This document shows, piece by piece, positions 45,417-52,866 of a DNA stretch of 64,000 bases. Each line of letters opens with the position of its first letter. Position 1 is the stretch's first letter. The notes under the pieces were generated by a model that had not been told where the DNA came from, did not search any database, and saw only the letters and a program-made list of their open reading frames with translations. Source of the DNA: Saccharospirillum salsuginis (GTDB taxonomy: Bacteria > Pseudomonadota > Gammaproteobacteria > Pseudomonadales > Natronospirillaceae); NCBI RefSeq assembly GCF_014651855.1, contig NZ_BMXR01000004.1, forward strand, positions 214,880 to 278,879, given 5' to 3'. A program made the translations under genes and the position numbers.

Positions 45417-46322
45417 CTGTCTACGGCCAGTATCATCCTCATCTTAATGTCGGCCGTCATGCACGCCGGCTGGAACTTCCTGGGCAAGCGCCGGCGAACA
45501 AGCGTGGGGCTTTATGCATTGGCCTTTCTTTGGGTCGGGATAGTGGGGTTGCCCTGGGTTATCCAGGCCTGGGATATGGTCGCGTCGTTCAATACCGTTA
45601 TTATCGGTTTGGTGATCGCCACCGGTTTCTCTCAGGCCCTGTACATGATCGGCCTGACGCTGGCTTATCAGAACGGCGAGCTCTCCGTGGTGTACCCCTT
45701 ACTTCGTTCCATGCCCCTGGTCATTCTGCCCGTGGTGGGTTTTGTTTTGGATCTGCCCGGAGACGTCGGCATCGGGGCGATGGTGGGCATCGGTCTGATC
45801 GTATGCGGTTGTGTTTTTCTTCCCATGAACCACTTTCGGGACATCAAGCTCGCACATTATGTCAATTGGGCCACCTTGTTCGCGTTGATCGCGGCTGCCG
45901 GTACAGCGGGGTATTCACTGATCGACGACCAGGCGACCCGGTTGATTCGGGCATTGCCCGGCTTATCCCTTTCCGCCGGACATATCGCGCTTATCTATGT
46001 GTTCTTGCAGGCATGGTCGACCGCAGGCTGGTTATACCTGGCGATCTGGATCAAACCGGCGTGGCGGGAAAACGCCCCGGCCACTTTTTCCCTGCACAGC
46101 CAAGCCCTGCAAACCGGCATATTGCTGATGGGAACGTACGCTATGGTGGTCTGGGCGATGGCTTATGCCCGAGACGTAAGTTATGTGGTGGCGTTTCGTC
46201 AGATCAGTATTCTGCTGGGCGTTGCCCTGGGGCTGACGGTATTGAAAGAGCGGCTGACTGCGCCCAAGCTGGCGGGCAGTGTGTTGGTGTTCGCAGGGCT
46301 TGTCTGGGTGGCGCTTGGCTGA
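45417..46322 (+). CDS. EamA/DMT-family transporter
   Basis: About 301 residues, ten hydrophobic segments, two EamA repeats. The only ATG with a fair fit is at 45447, but it has no ribosome site and would cut the first helix. An AAGGAGG at 45406-45412 points to a CTG start at 45417, giving STASIILILMSAVMHAGWNF as a full first helix. Drug/metabolite exporters of this type move amino acids or small metabolites; substrate unknown. Confidence 0.8.
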   Translation: MSTASIILILMSAVMHAGWNFLGKRRRTSVGLYALAFLWVGIVGLPWVIQAWDMVASFNTVIIGLVIATGFSQALYMIGLTLAYQNGELSVVYPLLRSMPLVILPVVGFVLDLPGDVGIGAMVGIGLIVCGCVFLPMNHFRDIKLAHYVNWATLFALIAAAGTAGYSLIDDQATRLIRALPGLSLSAGHIALIYVFLQAWSTAGWLYLAIWIKPAWRENAPATFSLHSQALQTGILLMGTYAMVVWAMAYARDVSYVVAFRQISILLGVALGLTVLKERLTAPKLAGSVLVFAGLVWVALG

Positions 46323-46701
46323 TGAAAGATGACATTCGCCGGCGCAGCCCGGGTGCTCATCGCTGACAAGCGGGAACCCGGCGGTACTCTTATTCTTCTG
46401 AGTCGTGATGATTGGGTCATGGGTAAGAACGTTGGACGAATATGACCTCTCCGCCTCTCGCATAGACCTAGGGGCAAATTAGCGCTGGGCGGACGGATGT
46501 GACATCAACGGATTGACACTAAGTGAGCCTCGGGAGATGCTTCCCTCCGTCTAGGGACCTGCTATAAGCAATAGTCCTTCTTCGAACTTTCCCTTGTTGC
46601 TTCCGTGCACGCGTGTACAGCCATACCGTGTATTGCGGTGAACTAGATATGAAAACACATACTGGGATATATACATAAACATTCAAAAGGATAGTAAGTC
46701 T
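46323..46701. other. gene-free stretch, start of the accessory patch
   Basis: 379 bases in which I see no gene, RNA or clear repeat. Base composition shifts to more A+T toward the yccF end, marking the boundary of the accessory patch. Confidence 0.5.
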
Positions 46702-47160
46702 ATGCTTAGTGCCGCTGCAAATTTAATTTGGTTTCTTCTCAATGGGCTAGTATTGGGGTTGGCCTGGTGGTTGTGGAGCCTACTGGCCTTTATTTCCATT
46801 ATTGGCATCCCCTGGGGGCGAGCCTGTTTCCAAATGGGTCGATTAGCATTTTTCCCATTTGGGCGGGACGCCATCAGTCGTAAAGAGCTGTCACAGAAGA
46901 GCGATGTAGGAACGGGGGTGGCAGGTATTGTGGGTAATGTTATTTGGTTTGTGTTTGCGGGATTTTGGCTAGCGGTGCTGCACCTGATTTGGGCAATCTT
47001 CAACTTCCTTACCATCATTGGCATCCCTTTCGGCATTCAGCATTTGAAATTGGCCGGCATCGCTATTGCACCTATCGGGAAAGTTGTTGTGAAGAATGAT
47101 GTGGCACAGGCGGCGCGAAAAGCCAATGCCGAGTCACACTTGAATGATCTGCGCAAATAG
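46702..47160 (+). CDS. yccF: YccF-family inner-membrane protein
   Basis: 152 residues with two copies of the YccF unit: SIIGIPWGRACFQMGRLAFFPFG and TIIGIPFGIQHLKLAGIAIAP-like segments, each following a hydrophobic helix pair. Family function is unknown. An AAAAGGATAG box precedes the ATG. More AT-rich than the genes to its left. Confidence 0.88.
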   Translation: MLSAAANLIWFLLNGLVLGLAWWLWSLLAFISIIGIPWGRACFQMGRLAFFPFGRDAISRKELSQKSDVGTGVAGIVGNVIWFVFAGFWLAVLHLIWAIFNFLTIIGIPFGIQHLKLAGIAIAPIGKVVVKNDVAQAARKANAESHLNDLRK

Positions 47161-47310
47161 TCCAGCCAGGGCCAGTGTTTAGGCGTCAGATAAAGCACCC
47201 GTGTAGTATTCCAGAGCCAGTACCTGGGACTAGACAGCGCACGGCCAGCACCCAAGGGCGACTATTCGGCCAAGCCTTCGTCAACAACACAGAATGATGA
47301 CCACTTGTGG

Positions 47311-47354
47311 TAGTCACCGAGTAGGACTATAGTGGTGACTATACTCAGTGACTA
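47311..47354. promoter_or_regulatory. candidate toxin-antitoxin operator
   Basis: TAGTCACC (47311-47318) and GGTGACTA (47334-47341) form an inverted repeat, with a further GTGACTA at 47348-47354, all just before the antitoxin ATG. Autoregulation by a Phd-type antitoxin at such boxes is typical. Confidence 0.55.
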
Positions 47355-47364
47355 GGCATCGACA

Positions 47365-47601
47365 ATGTCTCAAGAACAGGTTTCGAAATCCCAATTCAAG
47401 TCTAAAGCATTGGAATTCTTTCGGGCAGTGGAGTCTTCCGGAGAGACGGTTATCGTAACCGACAAGGGGCGGCCGACTATTGAAGTTCGTCGGTACCGCA
47501 GCGATAAACGCTCACCCTTGGACCGTTTACGCGGCACGGTTGTCGAGTATGTGGAACCGACCAAGCCGGTTGGAGAGGATGATTGGGAGGCTTTGAATTG
47601 A
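47365..47601 (+). CDS. Phd/YefM-type antitoxin
   Basis: 78 residues. SQEQVSKSQFKSKALEFFRAV, then TVIVTDKGRPTIEVRRY is the Phd/YefM fold with its DNA-binding N-terminus; the C-terminal acidic part should bind the toxin. The stop overlaps the toxin start. Confidence 0.88.
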   Translation: MSQEQVSKSQFKSKALEFFRAVESSGETVIVTDKGRPTIEVRRYRSDKRSPLDRLRGTVVEYVEPTKPVGEDDWEALN

Positions 47602-47999
47602 TCGTCCTCGATACACATACGCTACTTTGGTGGGTAAACGGAGACTCTTCTTTGTCGCCAAGCGCAAACTCGGCTATTCAGAAAGAACTGGATGACGAGG
47701 AAGGGCTGATCATCGTTTCTTCAATATCATCCTGGGAAATAGCCATGTTGGTCGACAAGGGTCGCCTCGCGCTGACAATGGACGTGGAAGACTGGCTGGA
47801 AGTGGCCGCTGAAATAGATGGTTTAAGGTTCGAGCCGGTAGACAACGAAGTTGCGGTTCAGTCCACCCGGTTGCCGGGTGACTTTCATAAGGACCCCGCT
47901 GACCGGATGATCGTAGCATTGGCACGGCACATTAATGCTCCACTGGTAACAGCAGATGAAAAAATTCGAGCCTACAAGCATGTCCGGTCAATCTGGTAG
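47598..47999 (+). CDS. PIN-domain (VapC-type) toxin
   Basis: 133 residues from TTG 47598, whose bases overlap the antitoxin TGA. PIN acidic residues: Asp5 (VLDTHTLLWW), Glu in SSWEIAMLV, and DPADRMIVALAR near the C-terminus. Expected to be an RNase neutralised by the upstream Phd-like protein. Confidence 0.88.
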   Translation: MIVLDTHTLLWWVNGDSSLSPSANSAIQKELDDEEGLIIVSSISSWEIAMLVDKGRLALTMDVEDWLEVAAEIDGLRFEPVDNEVAVQSTRLPGDFHKDPADRMIVALARHINAPLVTADEKIRAYKHVRSIW

Positions 48000-48032
48000 T
48001 GCGCTATCAAGTCCGAAACCGATCTGTGTAAG

Positions 48033-48911
48033 ATGACCGTCATGAAAACCACCTTCGACCACCTGCCCGAACGCAAACAGCGGGACATCCAGACCATCGC
48101 CACAGTGCTGCGCGACGCGCTGGACGAGTACCTGGAAGGCAAGACCGGCAGCAAGCTGAACTACCGGATCCTCAAGATCATCCTGTTCGGCAGCCATGCC
48201 AAGGGCACCTGGGTGGATGACCCGGCCAACGGTTACCTGAGCGACTACGACATCCTCGTTATCGTCAACCAGAACGCTGTGGTGGATGAATACGAGGTCT
48301 GGCAGGCAGCCGAGGACAAGATTCAGCGCCGCGTTCAGGCCCCGCTGGGGCTGATTGTGCACACGCTCGCCGATGTGAACGAGCAACTGCAGAAGGGGAA
48401 TTACTTCTTCAAAGATATTCGGGAGGAGGGCATAGAGCTGTATTCCTCCAATGGACGGGAATTGCCGATGCCGGGGAAACTTACCGAGGAAGAATGGAAG
48501 GAGATTGCCCGGAATCACTTTGATAAGTGGTTTAACAGCGCGTTAAATTTCTTCACTTTATATCAGGATGCCTTGGGAAGGGGCTTTCTGAATGAAGCAT
48601 CGTTTCTACTGCATCAGTCCACCGAGCGTTTTTTTAGTTGTACGCTATTAACTTGCACGAATTATCTTCCGAAGACTCACAACCTTGAGCATTTGCGGTC
48701 ACTTTGTGCTCAACAGGATCTGCAATTTTCCAGTTTGTTCCCCGCTGACAATAAATTTCACCGCCGTAGTTTTCAGCGACTGAAAAGAGCTTATGTCGAT
48801 GCCCGGTATTCTGATCATTTTGTGATCACGCAGGAGGAAATGGATTGGTTGGAAGCGGAAGTTTATAAATTGCGTGAGCTTACTGAATCTGTCTGTTTAA
48901 CCCGTTTTTAA
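48033..48911 (+). CDS. fused MNT nucleotidyltransferase-HEPN domain protein
   Basis: 292 residues (ATG 48042 is an alternative start). N-terminal minimal nucleotidyltransferase: ILFGSHAKGTW with Gly53-Ser54 and Asp71/Asp73 in LSDYDILV. C-terminal HEPN-like helical domain (about 150-285) with NEASFLLHQSTERFF. In separate-gene form this pair is the HEPN-MNT toxin-antitoxin, where MNT AMPylates HEPN. The first half of the gene is clearly GC-richer than the HEPN half, suggesting a recent join or recombination. Confidence 0.8.
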   Translation: MTVMKTTFDHLPERKQRDIQTIATVLRDALDEYLEGKTGSKLNYRILKIILFGSHAKGTWVDDPANGYLSDYDILVIVNQNAVVDEYEVWQAAEDKIQRRVQAPLGLIVHTLADVNEQLQKGNYFFKDIREEGIELYSSNGRELPMPGKLTEEEWKEIARNHFDKWFNSALNFFTLYQDALGRGFLNEASFLLHQSTERFFSCTLLTCTNYLPKTHNLEHLRSLCAQQDLQFSSLFPADNKFHRRSFQRLKRAYVDARYSDHFVITQEEMDWLEAEVYKLRELTESVCLTRF

Positions 48912-48927
48912 GACAATGCCTTTATCA

Positions 48928-49557
48928 TCACTCATCTGAATCGAGAAAGCGCCCCACATGCGCGAGCCACCTCCGAGTGGCGAAATAACGCAATCGATGG
49001 TCAGATCCATCCTCTGGCCACATCTCGCTTACCAGTCCATCCAGAATCAACACATCCAACTGATCACGTCGATATCCGGACTTGTAGCGCACCAGTTCTT
49101 TCTGCTGTAATCCTGTTTCGGTCGTCAACCGGCCCAAAATCATCAACCGCATAAAACTCAATTCACCCAGGGCTTCGGTTTCCTGTAGCCACTCAGAAAG
49201 CCCGGAGCGGTCCGGCAGGACAGGGCATATATGGTCTGCCAATCGAGCAAGTTTCGTACGGGCCGACCGTGTCAGCCGATATCGGCGAGCCTTACGGTCG
49301 GTACCGGGGGCGTTCAGGATACGGCTGGATACCCACCGTCTATCCTCCAGGCGGTTCAACAAACGCCGTCTGTGGCCACCGTGCTGCTCGAACAGCTGCC
49401 CCAATGCCAGATCATCCTCCTCAAAAAGTCGGAATAGGGCGGTCAAGTAGTTCAACGCCACCAGGTTATCATCGGACAATCGTTGCAGGAACGAGACGAG
49501 TGCGCGACCGGCCTCTATCTGGCGCCCATCGGGCTTAGGGAAATAATCACGCTGCAT
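48928..49557 (-). CDS. hypothetical protein with winged-helix-like halves
   Basis: 209 residues, not recognised. LNRLEDRRWVSSRI, then RRYRLTRSARTKLARLAD looks like a winged helix with a beta wing, and KELVRYKSGYRRDQLDVLILDGLVSEMWPEDGSDHRLRYFA (seen as consecutive parts) like a second one. A DNA-binding role is plausible. Convergent with the MNT-HEPN gene, 16 bases apart. Confidence 0.6.
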   Translation of the reverse strand: MQRDYFPKPDGRQIEAGRALVSFLQRLSDDNLVALNYLTALFRLFEEDDLALGQLFEQHGGHRRRLLNRLEDRRWVSSRILNAPGTDRKARRYRLTRSARTKLARLADHICPVLPDRSGLSEWLQETEALGELSFMRLMILGRLTTETGLQQKELVRYKSGYRRDQLDVLILDGLVSEMWPEDGSDHRLRYFATRRWLAHVGRFLDSDE

Positions 49558-49706
49558 CCACGTGTACTCTCTGTTTTGCCCAACCGATCGCTGTCAAATG
49601 AACCTCCAACACCTAATGCGCACACTACAAGCCTACTGAATGTGCCTGAAAGAGGAAATTCTACAATAATTCGCATCCTGGCGAATACCGGTGAGAAGAG
49701 ATTGCT

Positions 49707-50174
49707 CTATTCCCGCAAATAGCCCAATTCCCGCTGAAACCGCAACCATTTCCGATCGGCCAGTTCGATCTGCTCCGTTTGATTGAACTGCCACTGTAGA
49801 CGACCCCATTGGGAGAAGAACAGATAGAGGTCACCGTCGATGATTCGGTAGATTTCCGGGTTGCCTGGTACTTTGTGGCCATCGCTGATGCCATTTGCGC
49901 AATGTCCGTTGTATCGGGGTGCATAGGCCTCGGGGTTTTGTGTGAACAGTTCAAGATGCTCAGCCCGGCTGAACCACCAGGTCGCGCCGTTCCAGTCAGT
50001 CGAGTATTCCTCAGAGCCCGGAATGGCTTCCTCCATCCGATGGTAGGCGACCGTGTCGTAGCCATTGATCGCAACGCCGTCAGAATTCACATTCACCGGA
50101 TGGGCCAAAGCCACACTGACTGTGCCAAGCAGGCTGAGGAGGCACATTAATAGAAACTTGCCGGGAGATACCAT
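49707..50174 (-). CDS. exported YHS-domain protein
   Basis: 155 residues. Signal peptide (FLLMCLLSLLGTVSVALA) then a YHS-type domain: GVAINGYDTVAYH, ATWWFSRAEHLELFTQNPEAYAPRYNGHCA. The YHS fold often binds metal; a single cysteine (GHCANG) remains. Periplasmic, function unknown. Confidence 0.82.
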   Translation of the reverse strand: MVSPGKFLLMCLLSLLGTVSVALAHPVNVNSDGVAINGYDTVAYHRMEEAIPGSEEYSTDWNGATWWFSRAEHLELFTQNPEAYAPRYNGHCANGISDGHKVPGNPEIYRIIDGDLYLFFSQWGRLQWQFNQTEQIELADRKWLRFQRELGYLRE

Positions 50175-50427
50175 GGATGTCAGTCTCGTTGAGTTGCCGT
50201 CGGTAATAAGATGTGACCCGATTGCCGGCGTAAAGTTCCATTGGAGCCACTGTTGATGAAATGGAATAGAGAGGATCAGGGCCCTATGGCGGCTGTGGTG
50301 CTTTAAAGCCGGGAAAAAGACGACGAGACACCCATCTGCGGGTTCGAAAATGTCTTCATTACCAGCTAACAGCGTTCCAGAAAGCGCAAAGTGCTTTTTA
50401 AACTCTTAGGAGCAGAAAAAGCAAAGC

Positions 50428-50889
50428 ATGGAGTCTAAGATGATGACGGGGTGGGGAAGATGGCTTTTAATTTTATTCACGCTTTCACTTGCTGGCTGTA
50501 AGCAAGAGTATGAAGAAATTAGTGATAGACCAGAGTTCGAAGGTATTGTTGGAAGTCAATATACGACTCTTCAAGGTTTAGCAATTAACGAGCTTACCTC
50601 CGACAACGACTACCAAGGACCGGTGGACTACTATGTAGTAACAAAGCAACGAATGAGCGGCCCAGAAGTTTTACGTACATATAGATTAGATGCAGGGGTA
50701 AAGATTGAGGTTCTGAAAGTATTACAATGCAGCAATTGCCCATTTGGATCCCCAATTATTGTCTCTTTAGACATTAGAGGGGAAAAATTAAAACCGGATA
50801 TGCCCGTATACTTATATAGATTAAGAAGTGAAAAATCAGATGGAAATATTGTGTTAGACCCAAGATATTTCCGGAGCGAAAACAACTAA
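50428..50889 (+). CDS. AT-rich orphan lipoprotein
   Basis: Up to 153 residues (internal ATGs at 50440 and 50443 are also possible). N-terminal helix ending in the lipobox LAGC. A CSNCPFGS segment suggests a disulfide. Strongly AT-rich compared with its neighbours and next to the provirus, so it is probably horizontally acquired. Family not recognised. Confidence 0.65.
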   Translation: MESKMMTGWGRWLLILFTLSLAGCKQEYEEISDRPEFEGIVGSQYTTLQGLAINELTSDNDYQGPVDYYVVTKQRMSGPEVLRTYRLDAGVKIEVLKVLQCSNCPFGSPIIVSLDIRGEKLKPDMPVYLYRLRSEKSDGNIVLDPRYFRSENN

Positions 50890-51164
50890 ACTCAGGATCT
50901 GCTTATAGATCCGGTACAGTAGAATACTAAAGCCGGACAGCCCAAATCGTCACGTTTTGGCCGGCGCAGTATCCTGAAAGTGTCTCCAGTTTTTGGGAGG
51001 TGAACTAAGTGATATTTTTAGATCAATAACTCAGCGGCTAAAAGGCCGGGACAGCTGGCGCCGGTATCGTTTAGATCGTTTTATTCTAATATGGGGAGCT
51101 GGTTGGCTAACCGATGAACACTGGAAAGTCCGAATCGCAGGCCACTTGACCAACTTCACACTAT

Positions 51165-51181
51165 TTCCTGTAATAAAGATT
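51165..51181. repeat. attL direct repeat
   Basis: ttcctgtaataaagatt, identical to 61448-61464. The bases before it (ctat) complete one arm of a host palindrome whose other arm lies at the right junction. Confidence 0.8.
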
Positions 51182-51200
51182 CTGAGCCAGTTTGACCCCC

Positions 51201-51563
51201 CTAGAAGGGGGACGGAATCGCGGCCATGTATGGGGCCAGAATCGCCAAGCCGAAAACCGCTGCAGCCCCCGCCGTTAGCGCCCCTTCAAGTCGAAAGAGC
51301 ATCTTGCGATACACCCCCGCAACGTCGAATTTCCCTTGTTTTTCAGCCCTCTCAATCTGACAACAGGTCATGATTTCGGCGGGGTCGATTTTCAACGCCT
51401 CGGCAATAATCAAAGCGGTGGAATCATCGAAGGTGTGGCGACCTTTAGTCCAGTGGGCCACCTGTGTATCTGTCTTTCCAAGGAATTGGGCCACCTTATA
51501 GTTGCTGGTGAGGCCGTATTCATCTTTGAGCAGTTGGATAAAATCAGCGGTAGTGCGGTACAT
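51201..51563 (-). CDS. provirus HTH repressor with C-terminal membrane segment
   Basis: 120 residues, the only leftward gene in the provirus. HTH: NYKVAQFLGKTDTQVAHWTKG and SAL-type recognition helix DDSTALIIAEAL, similar to small regulators of filamentous phages and PM2-like elements. A hydrophobic C-terminus (LTAGAAAVFGLAILAPYMAA) would anchor it to the membrane. Likely keeps the rightward genes silent. Confidence 0.75.
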   Translation of the reverse strand: MYRTTADFIQLLKDEYGLTSNYKVAQFLGKTDTQVAHWTKGRHTFDDSTALIIAEALKIDPAEIMTCCQIERAEKQGKFDVAGVYRKMLFRLEGALTAGAAAVFGLAILAPYMAAIPSPF

Positions 51564-51606
51564 GGCGGGGTCCCTCTTAAACCAAACGAACGGGTATAAG
51601 CGACTT

Positions 51607-51633
51607 TAGTACAAAAAGTGGCACTATGTACTA
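51607..51633. promoter_or_regulatory. candidate operator between repressor and early genes
   Basis: TAGTAC (51607-51612) and GTACTA (51628-51633) form an inverted repeat with 15 bases between, in the 171-base divergent region. Suits repressor binding. Confidence 0.4.
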
Positions 51634-51734
51634 TCAACCCATGACAGTATTAGGGTATGCAGCACTTCCCCGGGAGACGGGCCGCCCGGCCCCGATCCCG
51701 AGGGAGCCAGATACCAATAGGGGAGGTACTAACC

Positions 51735-51971
51735 GTGAAATTTGAGAACACCATCACAGCCGATTCCATCGTTTCCAAGATCGACCGCCGCGCCGAGAGT
51801 TTCCGGAAAGAGGAGGCCAAAGCCAGCGCCGCCGGGCGACACTTCCGGGCCGATATGGCCGCCGCCTACGCCCGCCAGTTGGAGCGCCTGAGCGACGACA
51901 TCCGCGCCGAGATCGCCGCCCACAATGAGGCCGCCGAGGACATGACGCAGGAAATCGCGGGGGCCGCGTGA
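51735..51971 (+). CDS. small early provirus protein
   Basis: 78 residues from GTG 51735, chosen because GGGAGG lies 8 bases upstream. Predicted mostly helical and charged (IDRRAESFRKEEAKA, AAYARQLERLSDDIRAEI). Function unknown; a small DNA-binding or regulatory role is possible. Its stop shares bases with the next start (TGATG). Confidence 0.65.
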   Translation: MKFENTITADSIVSKIDRRAESFRKEEAKASAAGRHFRADMAAAYARQLERLSDDIRAEIAAHNEAAEDMTQEIAGAA

Positions 51972-52300
51972 TGACGGCTCAAGCCCTGGAACGCCCGGAA
52001 TCTGCCGGGCGTTTCTTTGCCGACCTAAAAGCCCAGTTCAGCGGCCCGAGCCTGACCGACGCCCGCACCTGGGCGAAGCTGGACATTGTTCAGCGTAAAG
52101 CCCTGGTCCGCCTGGCCGGGTACGACAACGCCAAACCGCACCCACACGCCCAGCGCGGCACTATCGCCATTCTGGCGGGCCGGTCCTGGTCCGAACTAAC
52201 CGAAAAGCAACGCCACAAGATCAAAGACGCCGCCCGGAAGCTGGGCGGCCTGTTGGCGGGATTCGAGGGGGTCCACGTTGCGCGTACCGAACGGGGTTAA
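51971..52300 (+). CDS. early provirus protein, unknown
   Basis: 109 residues from ATG 51971 (GTG at 51968 possible). Helical and basic near the C-terminus (TEKQRHKIKDAARKLGGLL). No family recognised. Overlap with the preceding gene suggests coupled translation. Confidence 0.65.
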   Translation: MTAQALERPESAGRFFADLKAQFSGPSLTDARTWAKLDIVQRKALVRLAGYDNAKPHPHAQRGTIAILAGRSWSELTEKQRHKIKDAARKLGGLLAGFEGVHVARTERG

Positions 52301-52356
52301 GGCACTGGCCCTGGTGCCAGTGATCGTTTTATGTGGTGTAGACATCGGGGGAGAGT

Positions 52357-52866
52357 ATGCACCTGTTAATGCAAGGATGGCCGGTAACGGCCTGCAACCG
52401 GGAACCCTGGTTGCTCCAAATGAAGACGACGGACGACCGCAACGCCATGACGTGCGAAGTCTGCGCCCGCCGAATGGCCCGACTGGATCGGGTCGAAATC
52501 TACGCGGGTGAATCCATCCGCTCCCAAGAAATCAGCTATTGGGACACGCTGAACCGGCAATACCGGTACCGCTACGCCCGCCGCAATCCATCCACCGCCG
52601 GTCTACACGGGTTCGCCTGGTACCAGTTCAGCCGCGAGCAGCGCCGATTGTTGCTGGCCGAAATGCTGAAAAGCGGGGAAACCGCGTGGGCGCTCGGGCT
52701 CCCGGCCCTGGTCGAAGCTGACCGGGTAAGCGCTGCAGGCCGCCGCCGTATGCTCAAGACGGCCCGCGACATTGTGAGCCGCGTTCGCAAGGGTGAGCAA
52801 AATGTGGGCGACCTGGCGCGTGTTGTGGAGATTCTGAACCGCTTGGCGCGGGAGGTCGCCCGGTGA
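52357..52866 (+). CDS. early provirus protein with zinc-ribbon-like N-terminus
   Basis: 169 residues; the ATG has a strong GGGGGAGAG box. Cys13 (GWPVTACNREPW) and the CEVC pair at residues 33-36 look like a small metal site; the rest is helical and Arg-rich. Its end overlaps the Rep GTG start by four bases. Confidence 0.7.
   Translation: MHLLMQGWPVTACNREPWLLQMKTTDDRNAMTCEVCARRMARLDRVEIYAGESIRSQEISYWDTLNRQYRYRYARRNPSTAGLHGFAWYQFSREQRRLLLAEMLKSGETAWALGLPALVEADRVSAAGRRRMLKTARDIVSRVRKGEQNVGDLARVVEILNRLAREVAR

Noticed and set aside
50993..51373. 126-codon open frame crossing attL
   Set aside because: It spans the host-provirus junction and overlaps the repressor antisense; no homology pattern.
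52278..52511. TTG-started 77-codon frame with a hydrophobic start
   Set aside because: It has a fair GAGGGGG box but overlaps by 155 bases the better-supported gene at 52357, and its second half is a frame shadow.
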